NCBI GenBank assembly: GCA_026168455.1
Contig: CM047428.1
Span: 21,666,759-21,730,758, forward strand
DNA from: Theocolax elegans
Taxonomy: Eukaryota; Arthropoda; Insecta; Hymenoptera; Cerocephalidae
Reading direction: 5' to 3'
Length of the DNA stretch: 64,000 nt
Part shown: positions 23,530 to 34,935 of the stretch, one piece after another
Layout of the letters: each line of letters opens with the position of its first letter
How positions within the stretch are numbered: the first letter of the stretch is position 1
The notes under the pieces: model-generated
Databases searched by the model: none
The model's input: the letters and a program-made list of their open reading frames with translations, nothing else
What the model was told of the DNA's origin: nothing
Program-made: the position numbers and the translations under genes

Positions 23530-24000
23530 ATGTTTTGAGGTTAGAAAAGAATATTTTATAGGTTATAAAAGTGATCTTTTTTTAATGGGTTTTAAAAATT
23601 TGTAGCTTTTATCGAACGAAAAAAATGGTTTCTTTTATTTGTACGGTTACGAGGGTTGATTTCAAAATAAAATTTGTACTTGTTTTTTGTAATTGTTAGT
23701 GTTCTTATTTAGTATATTTTTTTCTCGAATGGTTAATTTATACCTAAAATAAATCGATTCGATTTCTAAATGGGACTGCTCGCTAGACGAAATTTATACA
23801 ATTTTAATGCTTTGAGGTTAGAAATTACTATTTTATAGTTCATAAACAATTATTTAATGCAAATTGTTTTTAAAGGCTTACTTATTTGTATCTGAAAAAT
23901 TATTTATATTTTTACTTTGAAGTTAAGAACAACTATCTTTTAGTAATAATAAATTCTTTCTTTTATTGATTTTCGACAAAATGGCTCATATACACATCTA
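23530..24000 (+). repeat. GAGGTTAGAAATAG subfamily copies
   Basis: Copies near 23539 (TGTTTTGAGGTTAGAAAAGA), 23812 (GCTTTGAGGTTAGAAATTAC) and 23920 (TTTGAAGTTAAGAACAACTA) are each followed by a TATTTTATAGTT / CTATCTTTTAG block. The same arrangement recurs at 27224, 31965, 32234 and 32620, so this is a distinct subfamily of the dispersed motif with TTAGAAATAGCTATTTTATAG. Confidence 0.6.
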
Positions 24001-24089
24001 AAATATCGATCTATTCCCCAACAATTTTATTACTGACAAAAAAAACATCATTTTTCACAAAATATCCCACAATTTCGTCTAAAATATTA

Positions 24090-24800
24090 CGCAATTAATC
24101 CATCACGCTCGACGATAAATTATTCAACAAATTTCTTCGACAACGACGCGTACAAGTGACAATGTAAACACAAATTCACAATCGTTCACTCGTAAATCCT
24201 ACGCGTTACAGAAAAAAACTTTCGCAATCCAAAATATCGTATTCTTAAATGTGATTCTTCAATTTTATTAGCGTAAAAGTTTAGTAACAATCCTTTTACC
24301 AACGTCAGCTGATCGTTACGTAACGTTTCCATACGCGTGGTACGTATGTATATAAGAAAAAATTTTTTTTTTCATTTTCCTAACCTAGAAATATGAAGAT
24401 GAATTTCACGATAAACGAACGGTTATCGTCTTTGACACTCTTTTTCCTCGGGGATATATACGACAATTTCGAAAATCTCTCATTGAGAGGTTATGTCCGT
24501 TACGCGCGCGCGCAATAAACAAATGGAAACGCGGATCTTTCTTTGAAGAAGATGAAGAAGCATCTCCATTTCCATTCAAGGTGATATGTGCATAAGTATA
24601 GCGTGTAGAAAATATTTAAATCATATACGGTCATCGTTTACCGGTAGCACTCTTCGACTTTCAAATAAATTTAATATTTCTATACACCTATTTACGGGCA
24701 TTGGAAAGTCAAAAATCTTTATTTTCCTGTATAGAGGTTAGGATTTTTTTTTTCGTAACGCGCAATCGATCAGCCGTGATGTACGCTGCACTCGCGTATA
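24090..24800. other. Mixed-composition segment, no gene
   Basis: Composition is somewhat lower in AT than the flanks, with GTTACGTAACG near 24314, ACGCGCGCGCGC near 24502 and GAAGAAGATGAAGAAG near 24545. I see no open frame of note. CpG words are scattered rather than clustered. Confidence 0.4.
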
Positions 24801-25356
24801 TTTAAATGAATGTGTTGTTGTTTATATTGGTATTTGTTAATGAGAAATTTGTCGTGAATTAGAGGTTGTTAAGTTGAGGTTATGTTTCTCTTGCCGTAAT
24901 GAAAATATTTGCGAGATGTTTTTTTTTCTTTTTAATCAGTTGGAGAAATTATGGCTAATTTGTGGGATGGCGCCTGATGATCGTTTAATTGATATTGAAA
25001 CTACTTTTTTGACGAGAAAACAGAACGTTAATCGATAATAAAATAGAAAGAAGAATAAAAAGATATAAAACAGATAGTTCATTCACAGTTTATTTTTAGT
25101 TAATCAGTATTAAATAAAATTCGTAAATGAATTATCTGCTTTTAGTAGATTCGATACGAATTTATATCTATTTTCTGAAACTGCCGTTATTCGTACACGA
25201 AATAGCCAAAAAAAACTGATTTGAATTATCATTTTAATCAATTTTTATTATCGAATACAATTATGATTATTCATTACGTTATTATAGACAATATTTAGCG
25301 AAACGTTTATGAAACACTTTTTCGTTATAAGATGGATAATTAATCCATAGTTTTTT
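24801..25356. other. AT-rich spacer
   Basis: Ordinary AT-rich DNA with one dispersed-motif relic (GTTGAGGTTATGTTTC near 24870). No feature is supported. Confidence 0.5.
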
Positions 25357-25357
25357 T

Positions 25358-25581
25358 TATTTGACGTCGATCTTTATATGCTCCCAATTTTGGAGTTAAT
25401 TAGCGACGGAGGTCATACGAAGTCTTGGTTAATAAATCATAATCGATAGTTTATATCCAATCTTCATATATCTTCTCTATTATATAGAATTACCTGCGTG
25501 TACAGTCCCTAGTATAATCTGAAGCCATATTTTAGGTACATATTAGACATTTTTTAAATAATCGGTAAATATAGCTTGTAT
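25358..25581. repeat. ~225 bp tandem duplication, copy A
   Basis: The segment with TTGACGTCGATCTTTATATG at 25361 reappears at 25586, an offset of 225. It ends with ATAATCGGTAAATATAGCTT. Differences from copy B are few and cluster around CCTGCGTGTACAGTCCCTAG versus CCTGTGTACAATCGCTATAG, so this is a fairly young duplication that has diverged a few percent. It includes a TGACGTCG CRE-like word. Confidence 0.92.
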
Positions 25582-25805
25582 TTATTTGACGTCGATCTTT
25601 ATATGCTCCCAATTTTGGAGTTAATTAGCGACGGAGGTCATACGAAGTCTTGGTTAATAAATCATAATCGATAGTTTATATCCAATCTTTATATATCTTC
25701 TCTATTATATAGAATTACCTGTGTACAATCGCTATAGTATAAACTGAAGCCATATTTTAGGTACAAATTAGACATTTTTTAAATAATCGGTAAATATAGC
25801 TTATA
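25582..25805. repeat. ~225 bp tandem duplication, copy B
   Basis: This is the head-to-tail partner of 25358-25581, with a handful of substitutions and a short indel. After the copy, TATATTGTTAACAATATA (about 25803-25820) forms a perfect palindrome. Confidence 0.92.
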
Positions 25806-26300
25806 TATTGTTAACAATATAAAATAATTAATTATTACTTAATCTATTAAAAATGGCGTTCAACTTAAAAATGGCCAAAAACTGGTTTTAAGTAACCTTA
25901 CGATTACGACAATCCATATTTTTATTACTAACTTAAAACTATATTTTATTTGTGAATATATTTGTAAATTTATTAATATTAATAATTTAATAGAATTTAT
26001 TAAATTGGTTACTTTAATGAATCTTACTCTCAGTCGCAAACTATAACATATAAGTCCCAAAATTATAACCGATAAATCGTCGCACTTAACCTCACAATAT
26101 CCATCTCCTTTCTCACTCACCACGTTCAAATAAAAATTAACAATTAAATAAATCCATTACAATTTGTCCAATTTCCGTAATGTAACGTCATATATTTCAT
26201 TAAAACTAAAAAAAACGGTAAAATTTCTCTTACGTCAAGGTTAAGTATAAAAAAAAATATAATCCCTCAAAACTGTTGATAACCCACCTGTGAAGTGACC
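25806..26300. other. AT-rich spacer
   Basis: AT-rich DNA with two reverse-orientation dispersed-motif relics (TTAACCTCACAATATCC near 26087 and TCAAGGTTAAG near 26236). An 89-codon minus-strand frame here (25860-26129) shows no domain. Confidence 0.5.
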
Positions 26301-26309
26301 CAAAGTAAG

Positions 26310-26800
26310 TCTTTAAATAAACACAACGATAACACGATGACGCTACCTAGCCGTCGAGCAATCGATCAATAAATCAATATTTATCGACTCTCGATCGTAT
26401 TTGAGGATATAGATCGGAAACAAAGAAATAAAGAGTTACGATCAATCGATACATAAAATCGTTCGTTGCAACAATTTGTGTAATGTTGGCACTTGACTAT
26501 AATTGTTATTCCAATTTATGATCGCTCGATCGATATTGTTTCGCATATATACATACATATGTATACAAACAACGGGGATTACGACGATGCCGCGTAATCG
26601 TACTATCGCTTAATGGATTCAAATCCATTACTCATATTTCTCCTTTTTTTGCGCGCGCTTTTCAATTGCTTGGCAAACAAAACTGATAGTTTAATTACAC
26701 AGGGATTTAAATAAACATATATATAGAGATTTTTTTTATAGATCGATATATACACATATGCGTGTGTGTGAATTCGTATTTTGCGGCGGCATTGTAACAA
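26310..26800. other. Lower-AT segment with a perfect 9 bp hairpin
   Basis: The 20-mer at 26611-26630 has perfect 9-base arms, TAATGGATT and AATCCATTA, around CA. TAATGGATT resembles paired homeodomain cores (TAAT...ATTA), so it could be a homeodomain dimer site. The segment also carries GATCGATCAATAAATCAATA near 26360 and a GT run near 26761. No coding frame is credible. Confidence 0.35.
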
Positions 26801-26819
26801 TTTTCAATTAACATCAATC

Positions 26820-28260
26820 TCAAGTGTGTATTTATACGAAAGGTGTTATTAATGAAAATATACTTGGAGTGATCGTTAGCAATTGTATTGATTATGCCGT
26901 GTGTATTTTATTAATAGGTTAGTAGGCTTTTTATATCCTAGATGAAGTGTAAGTGTTTGTGAAAAGTTTTTTTATACTATATACTGGTCATTTGACAATA
27001 TTTTTTATAATCTTAGGTCCTATGGTGAAAATTGAAACAATTATTCAGGTGGAAACTAGCATTCTTTTTAAATTGGTAAATAAAGGCTAGTTGTAACCTA
27101 GGAAATAGCTGTATTAGTAATTTCAGAAAATTAAATTACAAAAATTGGCTAATTTCTACCAGGGAAATTTCAATTTGTACAAGGGTTTCTTCCTAGAAAT
27201 TCGGCCAAATGTAAATGTTTGGAGGTTAGAAATAGCTATTTCATAGGTTGCAGTTTGCAATTTTTTTTAAACTGGCTATCATCTACCTTAAAAGTTAAAT
27301 TTGTTTTATCCATTTTTATTAAGTATCATAAAATGTTTTTTTTGGACCAAAAACTGTAAATTTAATATAAAAGGGAAATAAGTAGGTAATTAATAACCAA
27401 ACTATAGTTTTATTAAAATTAAAAATCCTTATCTCTACTGTAAACATTTTTTTGACAAAACAAAAACTAATTTTTGATCAAAACAAGATTTTTTATCAAG
27501 ATCTAAGTACAAAATCCTCATTTTCTATTATTATAAAACGCTTCTTAGCGGAACTACTAGTCAATAAATCCATTCTTAACATTTAAAAGATTTTTTCATC
27601 CAACTTCTAAATTCTCCATTACTACAAAGGTTACAAAACGTTTATTCGCGAAAAATCCCTCGGAATTATTAAATAAGGCTAATAACTCGGCAAATAGCGT
27701 TCAAAAAATTGTTTCACATAACCTCAAAATCCTCAATTTCCAATGAGATATAAACCTTTTTCATGGTAATGAAATCAACCATTTATCAAAATTAGTCAAT
27801 ATAATGAGCACACATTTTATTGGAGTATGTAAGGCTTTTCGAAAAATGAAAAGTCCAATATACCTTATAGTAAAAATCTGACCGCATAAATGTAACGTTC
27901 CTTCAAGACAAAAAATTGCCAATTAATATGGGAAAATTAGAGTTTTACTTAAGTTTCAAAAGATAAATATCTACTAAGCCAGTTTGATATTAAATAATAC
28001 AAAAAAATTGTTTCTCATAACCTTAAAATTATCAATTTTCATTATAGCGAAAAAACTTTTTTTGTTCGATAACTACCCAATAATCTTACCTTATACCTCA
28101 AAATGCTCAATATCCATATGAAGGTGCCACATTACATTTTCACCTAACCTCAAAACGATAAATTACCACTATCATCATATATTACACGCATTAATCTTCA
28201 AAAAATAAATAAAATTATGTATTTAGCGCAATTAAATGATTTTCATATCTGACAAAGATA
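26820..28260. repeat. Degraded dispersed-motif region, both orientations
   Basis: A plus copy near 27222 (GGAGGTTAGAAATAGCTATT) gives way to minus copies near 27719 (CATAACCTCAAAATCCTC), 28017, 28099 and 28141 (CACCTAACCTCAAAACG). Neighbouring words such as CATTTTTTTGACAAAA and AATTTCTACC also recur, consistent with an old array whose unit I cannot reconstruct by eye. Confidence 0.5.
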
Positions 28261-28329
28261 AAAGAGAATCCATTTACATCCACATATGTAGAAATTAATC
28301 AATGTACAATAAAACACGTGTATCTCGAA

Positions 28330-28680
28330 AGGAGATAAGGAAGAATATCGCGATGACCACCTTTCAGACCTTTATTTTCTTTTTAAGATGAACACTCGGA
28401 CAGTTAAATAAACTGCGAGTGGTTGTCAACGGTAGCGATTACAATCAGTCAAGAGCTCGATAACCATCTCAAAAAGTTTCGGAAGTGTATATATGTATAT
28501 ACATATTGTATGTGTGTATATACACATCGTTGAGATTATACGAGTGAGGCTTTCACCCGAGAAAAGTGGACGAGAATTTATAGGGTGGAATATCGATCGA
28601 GGGCGGTTCAACTGATTTTTCACGTTGAACCTACTAATTAGGGTTCGATTGGAACTTCAAAACCCGGTTTTCATCGATAT
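28330..28680. other. Lower-AT island
   Basis: A balanced stretch includes CGATCGAGGGCGGTTCAACT near 28593, CTTTCACCCGAGAAAAGTGG near 28550 and a GATAAGG GATA-factor core near 28334. An inverted TGTATATATGTATATACATA tract lies at 28486-28505. There is no open frame of interest. Confidence 0.35.
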
Positions 28681-28959
28681 TTTTTCTCTTTTCAAAATGT
28701 TATACAGTTATATATACATATCGATTATCGACAGACGGTACGATATATGTACAAGGTTGATCTTTTAATTGGGACATGTGATTTTTTCTTTAAGTGGGGT
28801 TACTTTCTTTTATTTGAAAAGTGTAGTGAATTATTTTTAGTAAAAATCAAAGTGTATATTTACCAAACGTTTTTCTTAAGCTATAAACTAACCGTTTGAC
28901 CGATAGTGGCCAATGAATGATTTCACCTAACCTTATAAAGTCATCATTTTTTATGAGAG

Positions 28960-29382
28960 TTCTCTTGAAAATTTAAAGGGGATAATGTAATATGTTTATC
29001 GGTATGGATCGATATTAGGTTTTTGGGGTTGAGTGTATTTTTTAATTGGCTTTTAATTGGTTTCTAAATAATTTACAATTATTATATTATAGTTTTATTA
29101 ACACAGTTTTTTTTTTAATTTTTAAATTTTAATATTATAATAAAATATGAGTTTTCATTCTTCACGTTATTTTTTTAATTGATATTTAATTGGGCTATTT
29201 TTTATAATTCAGTAATTTTTCAATTAATTATTTGATTAAAGAATTTTTTTAATATGCTTTAATTGGAATACTTTTTTTAATTGGGATATTTTTCTAATTA
29301 ACTTTTGATTGGTGTATTTTTAATAATTCGCTTTTAATTGGAGTTTATACTTTTGCTATTTCCATTTTTATATTATAAATAT
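28960..29382 (+). repeat. TTTTAATTGG minisatellite, left part
   Basis: Variants of TTTTAATTGG recur every 15-45 bases: TTTTTAATTGGCTTTTAATT near 29039, TTTTTTAATTGATATTTAAT near 29171, TTTTTTTAATTGGGATATTT near 29273, CTTTTAATTGGAGTTT near 29332. The same word continues on the far side of the 1 kb foldback element, so the element appears to have inserted into a pre-existing array. Confidence 0.65.
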
Positions 29383-29386
29383 ATAT

Positions 29387-30382
29387 GGGGTATTCCACGT
29401 GAAGTGGTCCGATCAAAATTTTAAAATGCACCAAATTTTGGGTACACTTTGCAAATGTTTTTCAGAATACAGAAAAAAATTTTTAGGTACTGGAATCTAT
29501 TTGCTCAAAAGTTATTCTAACCTCAAAAAGTGAACTTTATCCAGTTTTTTTCAACACCAGCTGGGTTTATCGCTATTTAACTCAAAATCTATCAACTTTT
29601 ACTATACAACATTATACGTAACATTCGTTGCTAATTATATCTAGAATTTATTCTTCTGGGTTAGAATTTCTAATCTCAAGGTCAATGTTACATAAACTAC
29701 ATGTCAATATTCAACTTGAAAAAAGTGCAAGTGCGCCACCTTTGATTTTTTTATCCAAAAGTCTAAAAGAAAGCTTGGAGCAATACCTTTCAAATGGTCT
29801 GTAGCATTTTTATGGCCTCCAATTCTGTAAAAAGTTATGACAATTTAAAGAAACACGAAATTTTTTTAAAAATTTAAATGGGAATTACCATGTTAATTTT
29901 TGTGAATTTTTTGTCTTTCTTTAAATTGTTATAACTTTTTACAGAATTGGAGGCCATAAAAATGCTACAGACCATTTGAAAGGTATTGCTCCAAGCTTTC
30001 TTTTAGACTTTTGGATAAAAAAATCAAAGGTGGCGCACTTGCACTTTTTTCAAGTTGAATATTGACATGTAGTTTATGTAACATTGACCTTGAGATTAGA
30101 AATTCTAACCCAGAAGAATAAATTCTAGATATAATTAGCAACGAATGTTACATATAATGTTATATAGTAAAAGTTGATAGATTTTGAGTTATATAGCGGT
30201 AAACCCAGCTGGTGTTAAAAAAAACTGGATAAAGTTCACTTTTTGAGGTTATAATAACTTTTGAGCTAGTAAATTCCAGTACCTAAAAATTTTTTTCTGT
30301 ATTCTGAAAAACATTTGCAATATGTATCCAAAATTTGGTGCATTTTAAAATTTTGATCGGACCACTTCACGTGGAATACCCC
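29387..30382. mobile_element. ~1 kb foldback (palindromic) DNA transposon
   Basis: The first arm begins GGGGTATTCCACGTGAAGTG and the last arm ends with the exact complement, CACTTCACGTGGAATACCCC. Pairing continues inward with only scattered mismatches for about 465 bases per arm, to a short unpaired centre near 29860-29920. Flanking bases are ATAT on both sides (29383-29386 and 30383-30386), a possible target-site duplication. There is no transposase frame, so this is a non-autonomous foldback or MITE-type element, possibly moved by an enzyme encoded elsewhere. High arm similarity suggests recent insertion or gene conversion between arms. The superfamily is not assignable from the ends alone. 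Confidence 0.93.
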
Positions 30383-30559
30383 ATATTTATCAATGAAACA
30401 TTATCATTTAGTCTGGGTTTTTTTTTCAAAATTGGTATTTAACTATTTTTAATGAATGTTCTATTATTGGATTCTGGTCTATAGTTGATTAACGTAATGG
30501 AAATGTGAACATGAATTTCTTAGTTATAACGTTATATATTATAAAATATATCGATGTAT

Positions 30560-30800
30560 TATCATTTAATTGGGAGATTTATTTTAATTTCCATTTAATT
30601 GGTTCTTAATACTACAGTTTTATTAGAGATGTTTTTAATATTAATTTAACTATAATAAAGATTTCTTTATAATCTTGACATTAAACATTATAAAATATAT
30701 CGATATAATATTGCTCATTTAACTGAGCTATTCATTTTTAATTGGCTTTTGATTGGCCTATAATTTCACTTTTAATTCTGCAATTATTATTTACCAGTAG
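30560..30800 (+). repeat. TTTTAATTGG minisatellite, right part
   Basis: Copies near 30567 (CATTTAATTGGGAG), 30593 (CCATTTAATTGGTTCTTAAT), 30735 (TTTTTAATTGGCTTTTGATTGG) and neighbouring variants continue the array found at 28960-29382. Confidence 0.55.
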
Positions 30801-30889
30801 GTTTCATGTATATCAATATTTAAATAATCTAATTATTATCTCATAAAATAAAATTTCAAAACAGACATTTTTTTTTTCAAATTGGGCTT

Positions 30890-31465
30890 GTATAATTGTC
30901 ATACATAGAGTGTCATTACTAAACGCTTACCTATGCACTGTCGATAAAAATTGAACTCTTCAACTGTACGTACGGCAAATAGTAAGGTAAAAAACACTTG
31001 AAATTCCTGAGTAAGAACGTATACCATTTGAAATGGTCAAAAACCTGACGAAAAAATGTTTCTCTTGGAATTCAAGGTTAGACACATTGCATGTCTCGTT
31101 ACCAACGCGGTATGTAATCCTATATGTGTGTGTATGTGTGTATGCGTACCTTCGCGCGTGCGGCAAACATCAAGATATATCCCCTCGAGATTACTGTGTG
31201 TGTTTGTGTGCGAAGAAATTGCGAGAACGCGAGTCTGGAGGTGAGACACGCGTTCTTCTGGTTCAAGGGCTATATACCTGGGAACACTGGCTACTGTTTA
31301 CCTTTTCAACTTCTTTTTCTTCTTCTTTTTCCACCTTTTTTCAAATGCATGTATACGTCGGTGTATATATATGCGTTTCTCGCTTTCTGTGCATAAGGAA
31401 GAATGAGATCTTTTGTAGTGGAGATTTTTTTGACAGATATTATTTTTGAGGAAAATTGAGTGAAG
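30890..31465. other. Mixed segment with GT microsatellite
   Basis: A GTGTGTGTATGTGTGTATGC tract lies at about 31126-31146 and further GTGTG runs near 31195. Several overlapping frames on both strands (largest 138 codons at 31033-31449) all run through the GT and TTC-rich tracts and lack any domain, so none is called. The composition from 31140 to 31300 is comparatively balanced. Confidence 0.45.
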
Positions 31466-31469
31466 AATT

Positions 31470-31895
31470 TTTAGGTTAGGTATTGTTGACACGTGTGTTT
31501 TGTACGAATTCCAGGAGTAATAGTAATTGACGTAAGTAGAAAAATGTGAATGGCTTATTAGGTTAGGTTGTTGACGTGGGTAATAATAAGAATTCTGAGA
31601 GTCGTGATTGAAGAAGGTAGGAAAAGAAAAATGGCTTTTAGGTTAGGTTGTCGACACGAGATTTACGAGGATTCGAATGACCAATAATTTTAGGTTGGAT
31701 TGTTGCTACGTGCTTTATGAGTATTCTAAGAGTAACGATTAAAGAAAATAGAAATGAATTTTTGGTAATGCATGATTTAAGGATAATTTAAATCGAAATA
31801 ATGAAGGATGATATAGGAAAGATGAATATTTTTTAGGTTAGATTTTTATCACATGATTTATAAAAATTCTAACGTGTAGTAATTGAGGAATATGC
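31470..31895 (+). repeat. ~90 bp tandem repeat, TTTAGGTTAGGTTGTTGACACG units
   Basis: Units begin near 31470, 31558, 31638, 31691 and 31833 with cores TTTAGGTTAGGTATTGTTGA, TTAGGTTAGGTTGTTGACGT, TTTAGGTTAGGTTGTCGACA, TTTAGGTTGGATTGTTGCTA and TTTAGGTTAGATTTTTATCA. Each core is followed by a GA(A)TTCTnAGAGTAAT(A/C)GTAATTGA block and GTAGAAAAA. Units are more alike than in most arrays here, so expansion is comparatively young. Confidence 0.8.
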
Positions 31896-31949
31896 AGACT
31901 TAAGAGATCATTCTTTATGAGAATTACTATTGAAGTAAAGGAAAATTCG

Positions 31950-32660
31950 GTTTTGAAGGTTATGAATAGCTATTTTATTAAATTATTAAATTTTTAAAAA
32001 ATCATTATTTTTGTACCTAAAAACTGAGTGTGTAGATTCTGATGTGCTTGATTTTTAATTAAGATAAAAAAAGAATAATGTCTTTTTGAGAATCGTAGTA
32101 ATTATTAATGATACAATAAATAGTTAGGTTAGGTAATTATTTGAAACGTAGTAAAAGAAAATTTAATTTTGTATGCACACTAAATTCGTTAAAATCTTTC
32201 CTGGTAGAAATTTGCCAATCATTAATGTTTTGAAGTTAAGAATAGCTAGTTTATAGATTATAATAACTGAATTTTAAAAAATGATTATTTGTACCTAAAA
32301 GTATAATTTTTAAATCCAATGGAAAAAGATGAATGAGTTTTTTGTGAAGTCATTAAAGAACCTAGAACGAAACAAAAAATTATTTATAGGTTTGATCGTT
32401 GACCATGTGATTTATGAAAATTCAAGTAATCGTGGCAAAAAACAAAGAATTTATAAATGTGGTATAAACGTAATGGGTTTTTGTAAACGATAAAATGGCG
32501 AATTATATTAGCTCAATTATATTATTGTTTAAGCTCAAGATTCTTCAATTTTGTCTTAAAAACAATTCTTGAGAAAATCTAAAGGTCTTATTGAAAATAT
32601 TACCATTTTTCAAAATTTTGAGGTTAGAAACGTCTATTTTCCTTATAATTTCAGATACAT
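31950..32660 (+). repeat. GAGGTTAGAAATAGCTATTTTAT subfamily copies
   Basis: Three copies at about 31953 (TTTTGAAGGTTATGAATAGC), 32227 (GTTTTGAAGTTAAGAATAGC) and 32617 (TTTTGAGGTTAGAAACGTCT) share a following TATTTTAT or TAGTTTATAG block, then a stretch with ATTATTTGTACCTAAAA in the first two. The same order occurs at 23530-24000, showing a longer ancestral unit. Confidence 0.6.
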
Positions 32661-32699
32661 AACCTAAAATCTAAATATTTTTTTTTTCTCGACAATATG

Positions 32700-33000
32700 T
32701 ATTACACACGTAAAAGAAAAGTAAAAAATCATCAGATTTTCTTTTCCTCTTTTCTCGAATAATAATTAACATTGAGTCCCTGAGCGGCAACCTGTCAATG
32801 CCAAAGGAAAGTTTTCCGTGAACCCGCTCATCCCTATATACATCATGTATACATGTATATCGTCGGGTTGTATAATAAAGTACGCGACTGTAATTTGAAT
32901 CCACTCCCTGATGCATTATGCATCCAAGTGACCAAGCTATCTTTACCCCTCTACTTTTTCTCTTTCTTTTTTTTTATTTCGCGGTTAAGAGAAACACACG
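32700..33000. promoter_or_regulatory. Lower-AT island with a MORE-like POU palindrome
   Basis: ATGCATTATGCAT at 32911-32923 is two ATGCAT half-sites with one spacer base, extended to a 15-base palindrome by flanking G and C. The MORE element bound by POU-domain dimers is ATGCATATGCAT, so this is a one-base-spaced variant. The surrounding DNA is GC-richer than the flanks (CCCTGAGCGGCAACCTGTC near 32778). Frames of 81-129 codons overlap the region on both strands without domains. Confidence 0.35.
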
Positions 33001-33159
33001 CGTGCGGAACTTTAATGCCCGAGTTTTGCAAAACTCTAATGGAAAGAGGATTCCGGTTTTTCTCTATAGGTTATGTTCAAACATGGTTACGTATCCTTTT
33101 GTCTTTTGTTTTTGTCTTGGGGAAAATGTGTATAGTTTTTTTCAAAAGAGATTTATAAC

Positions 33160-33538
33160 TTTTTTTTTAATAATATTTGAAAATATGAATTGTATAGAGA
33201 TCTACTTTTATCGACATAAGGTATTAATTTGCAAAGTTGATGAAATTTGCGGAGAAACTTTGAAATGTATACATGGGACAATTACTGAAGAAGTTGATGT
33301 TAATTAAGTAAATATGTACTATATGGGTTCTCGGTTATGCTAAGTCGGTATCTTAACATTTTTTATTTGAAATATTGTTTTCAGAAATGAAGGTATATCG
33401 TTAGTAAAAAAACAGTGTAGAAGCCTGTAAGAGATGAGATTTTATAAATAAAATTTCATTTCCTTTATACACAAAACTAGTAAAATAAGAAAGGAGATTT
33501 TAAGATTTGATATTTTTAAATTAGAATAAGGAGATATG
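33160..33538. other. AT-rich spacer
   Basis: AT-rich DNA with no recognisable repeat or motif. A 129-codon frame ends within it (32918-33307) but begins in poly-pyrimidine sequence and has no domain. Confidence 0.45.
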
Positions 33539-33542
33539 TTAA

Positions 33543-33691
33543 CGCCAACTTTTACCGACCGAGTTATTTGAGAGGTACAAAAATATTATAGTTAAATAAA
33601 TATTAATTTCTGAATTAACCGTATTTATTTAATTAAATATATATTTCTTCCTCCATTGGCTCGGTTGGTAAAAATTGACTATTACTTCCTG
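33543..33691. mobile_element. Short TTAA-flanked MITE (ACCGACCGAG family)
   Basis: TTAA at 33539-33542 and TTAA at 33692-33695 bracket a 149 bp element. Near the left end is TTTTACCGACCGAG, and near the right end its inverted partner CTCGGTTGGTAAAA. The right terminus read inward is CAGGAAGTAATAGTCAATTT, matching the ATAGTCAAT word of the 61414-61798 element. TTAA target sites are the hallmark of piggyBac-type insertion. The centre is AT-rich with no coding capacity. Confidence 0.7.
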
Positions 33692-33699
33692 TTAAGATT

Positions 33700-34575
33700 T
33701 TTGAAAAATTTTACACGTTTTATGTGATTATTTTAATAATATAATCTTTTTCGTTGTATACGTGTTTATATTTTTCTCATCGTATAAGTTTCTTTTTTTA
33801 TTTGTATTTCAATGTGAAACATATGACAATGTATGACAATGTATATTTCGTATAAGTTTTCAATTTAATTGAAATTAAAAAAAAATTGTATATTTTGATA
33901 TCAACATAACGGCATCCGTTATTGGCAATCTGTTGTTTTGTTAATTACAATGAAAAAATGAATTTTTTCTTAAAACATCGCCCAATTATATTTTTTACGT
34001 TTTTGTTAATTTCTCAGTGAATTTATTCAGATTTTTAAATCACTAAGTTTTTGAGCTACCAATGTATCACCATCTTTTACCAACAATCAGTTTTTTATTT
34101 AATTTTAATTTAAAAACTTAATTTTTTTTATAAATATAACTTTTTCAATTTTACCTATGTATTTCAAACATTATTTTAATGAAAATTTCAAATTTTTAAA
34201 CTAAATATTTGAGTTACAAACATACCGATATTCATTCCCGACGATTTTGTTTTCTCAAGAAATATATACGTCCTAAACTCCTATTACACGTTCTTTCAAT
34301 TCCATTAATTTCAAAACAAAAATTCGTATTATCGTATATATTTTGTCAAATACTATAATATTTTAAAAATTATAATTTAATTCTCTTAACTTAAAGATAC
34401 CTACTTATTTTCTATCTTTTCGAATCTTTAAATTGAAGCAAGACTTTTTTAACTCTTCGTCCACAATGGTTGGTGAAATTTGTAGAGCATGTCTCTTTAA
34501 AAAAATATAAGCTTTTCGTCTTTGATGTAATTTAATATTGATATATTTATTTATTTATAATTTAATTCTTTGCCT
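33700..34575. other. AT-rich spacer
   Basis: AT-rich DNA with long T and A runs. TTTTACCAAC and similar words near 34074 might be fragments of the TTAA MITE family. Nothing definite is visible. Confidence 0.45.
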
Positions 34576-34582
34576 ACCTCCG

Positions 34583-34623
34583 TTGGTAAGGTAGGTAGGA
34601 TAAAACTAGACTTTGGCACCTTC
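34583..34623. mobile_element. Solo end of a TTAA MITE
   Basis: The sequence TTGGTAAGGTAGGTAGGAT...ACTAGACTTTGGCACC followed by TTC and TTAA (34624-34627) aligns with the right end of the 61414-61798 element, which reads CCGGTAAAGTAGGGAGTAT...ATTGACTATGGCACC, then CCG and TTAA. I could not find a matching left end upstream, so this is a relic. Confidence 0.6.
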
Positions 34624-34689
34624 TTAAGAATGAAAAAAGGTGAGAGCTTAAAGAGTTAAAAAAAAGCGAATAAAAGATCATCTTCGTTG

Positions 34690-34935
34690 AACCTAACCTC
34701 AAGGAAGAACCGACGTTCTATAATCTCCCTGTGATGTACGAGGAGTAAAAAGCACGTGTAATACGCCGCTGCTCCCTAACCTAACTCAAACGAGAATAAT
34801 CAAGGCATTCCTTCCTAGATACAAAAGGGAAGCAAGAATGTATATACATATATATAATTCCCTCAGGCTCGTTTTAACACTTCCTCTCTTTCTCTCTCTC
34901 TCTTCGCGTCTCGCTCGTTCAAATGTGTGTGTGCG
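34690..34935. other. Dispersed-motif copies and (TC)n tract
   Basis: Minus-orientation copies AACCTAACCTCAAGG (near 34690) and CCTAACCTAACTC (near 34776) are followed by a TCTCTTTCTCTCTCTCTCTC tract at 34883-34902. A CACGTG E-box is at 34753-34758. Confidence 0.6.

Noticed and set aside
31033..31449. 138-codon plus-strand frame and four overlapping frames
   Set aside because: Five frames overlap on both strands through GT- and TTC-rich DNA with no domain in any. Overlapping openness is a composition effect.
31558..31660. TTAGGTTAGG words as interstitial telomere repeats
   Set aside because: Insect telomeres are often (TTAGG)n, but here the words are never more than two units and sit inside longer non-telomeric units.
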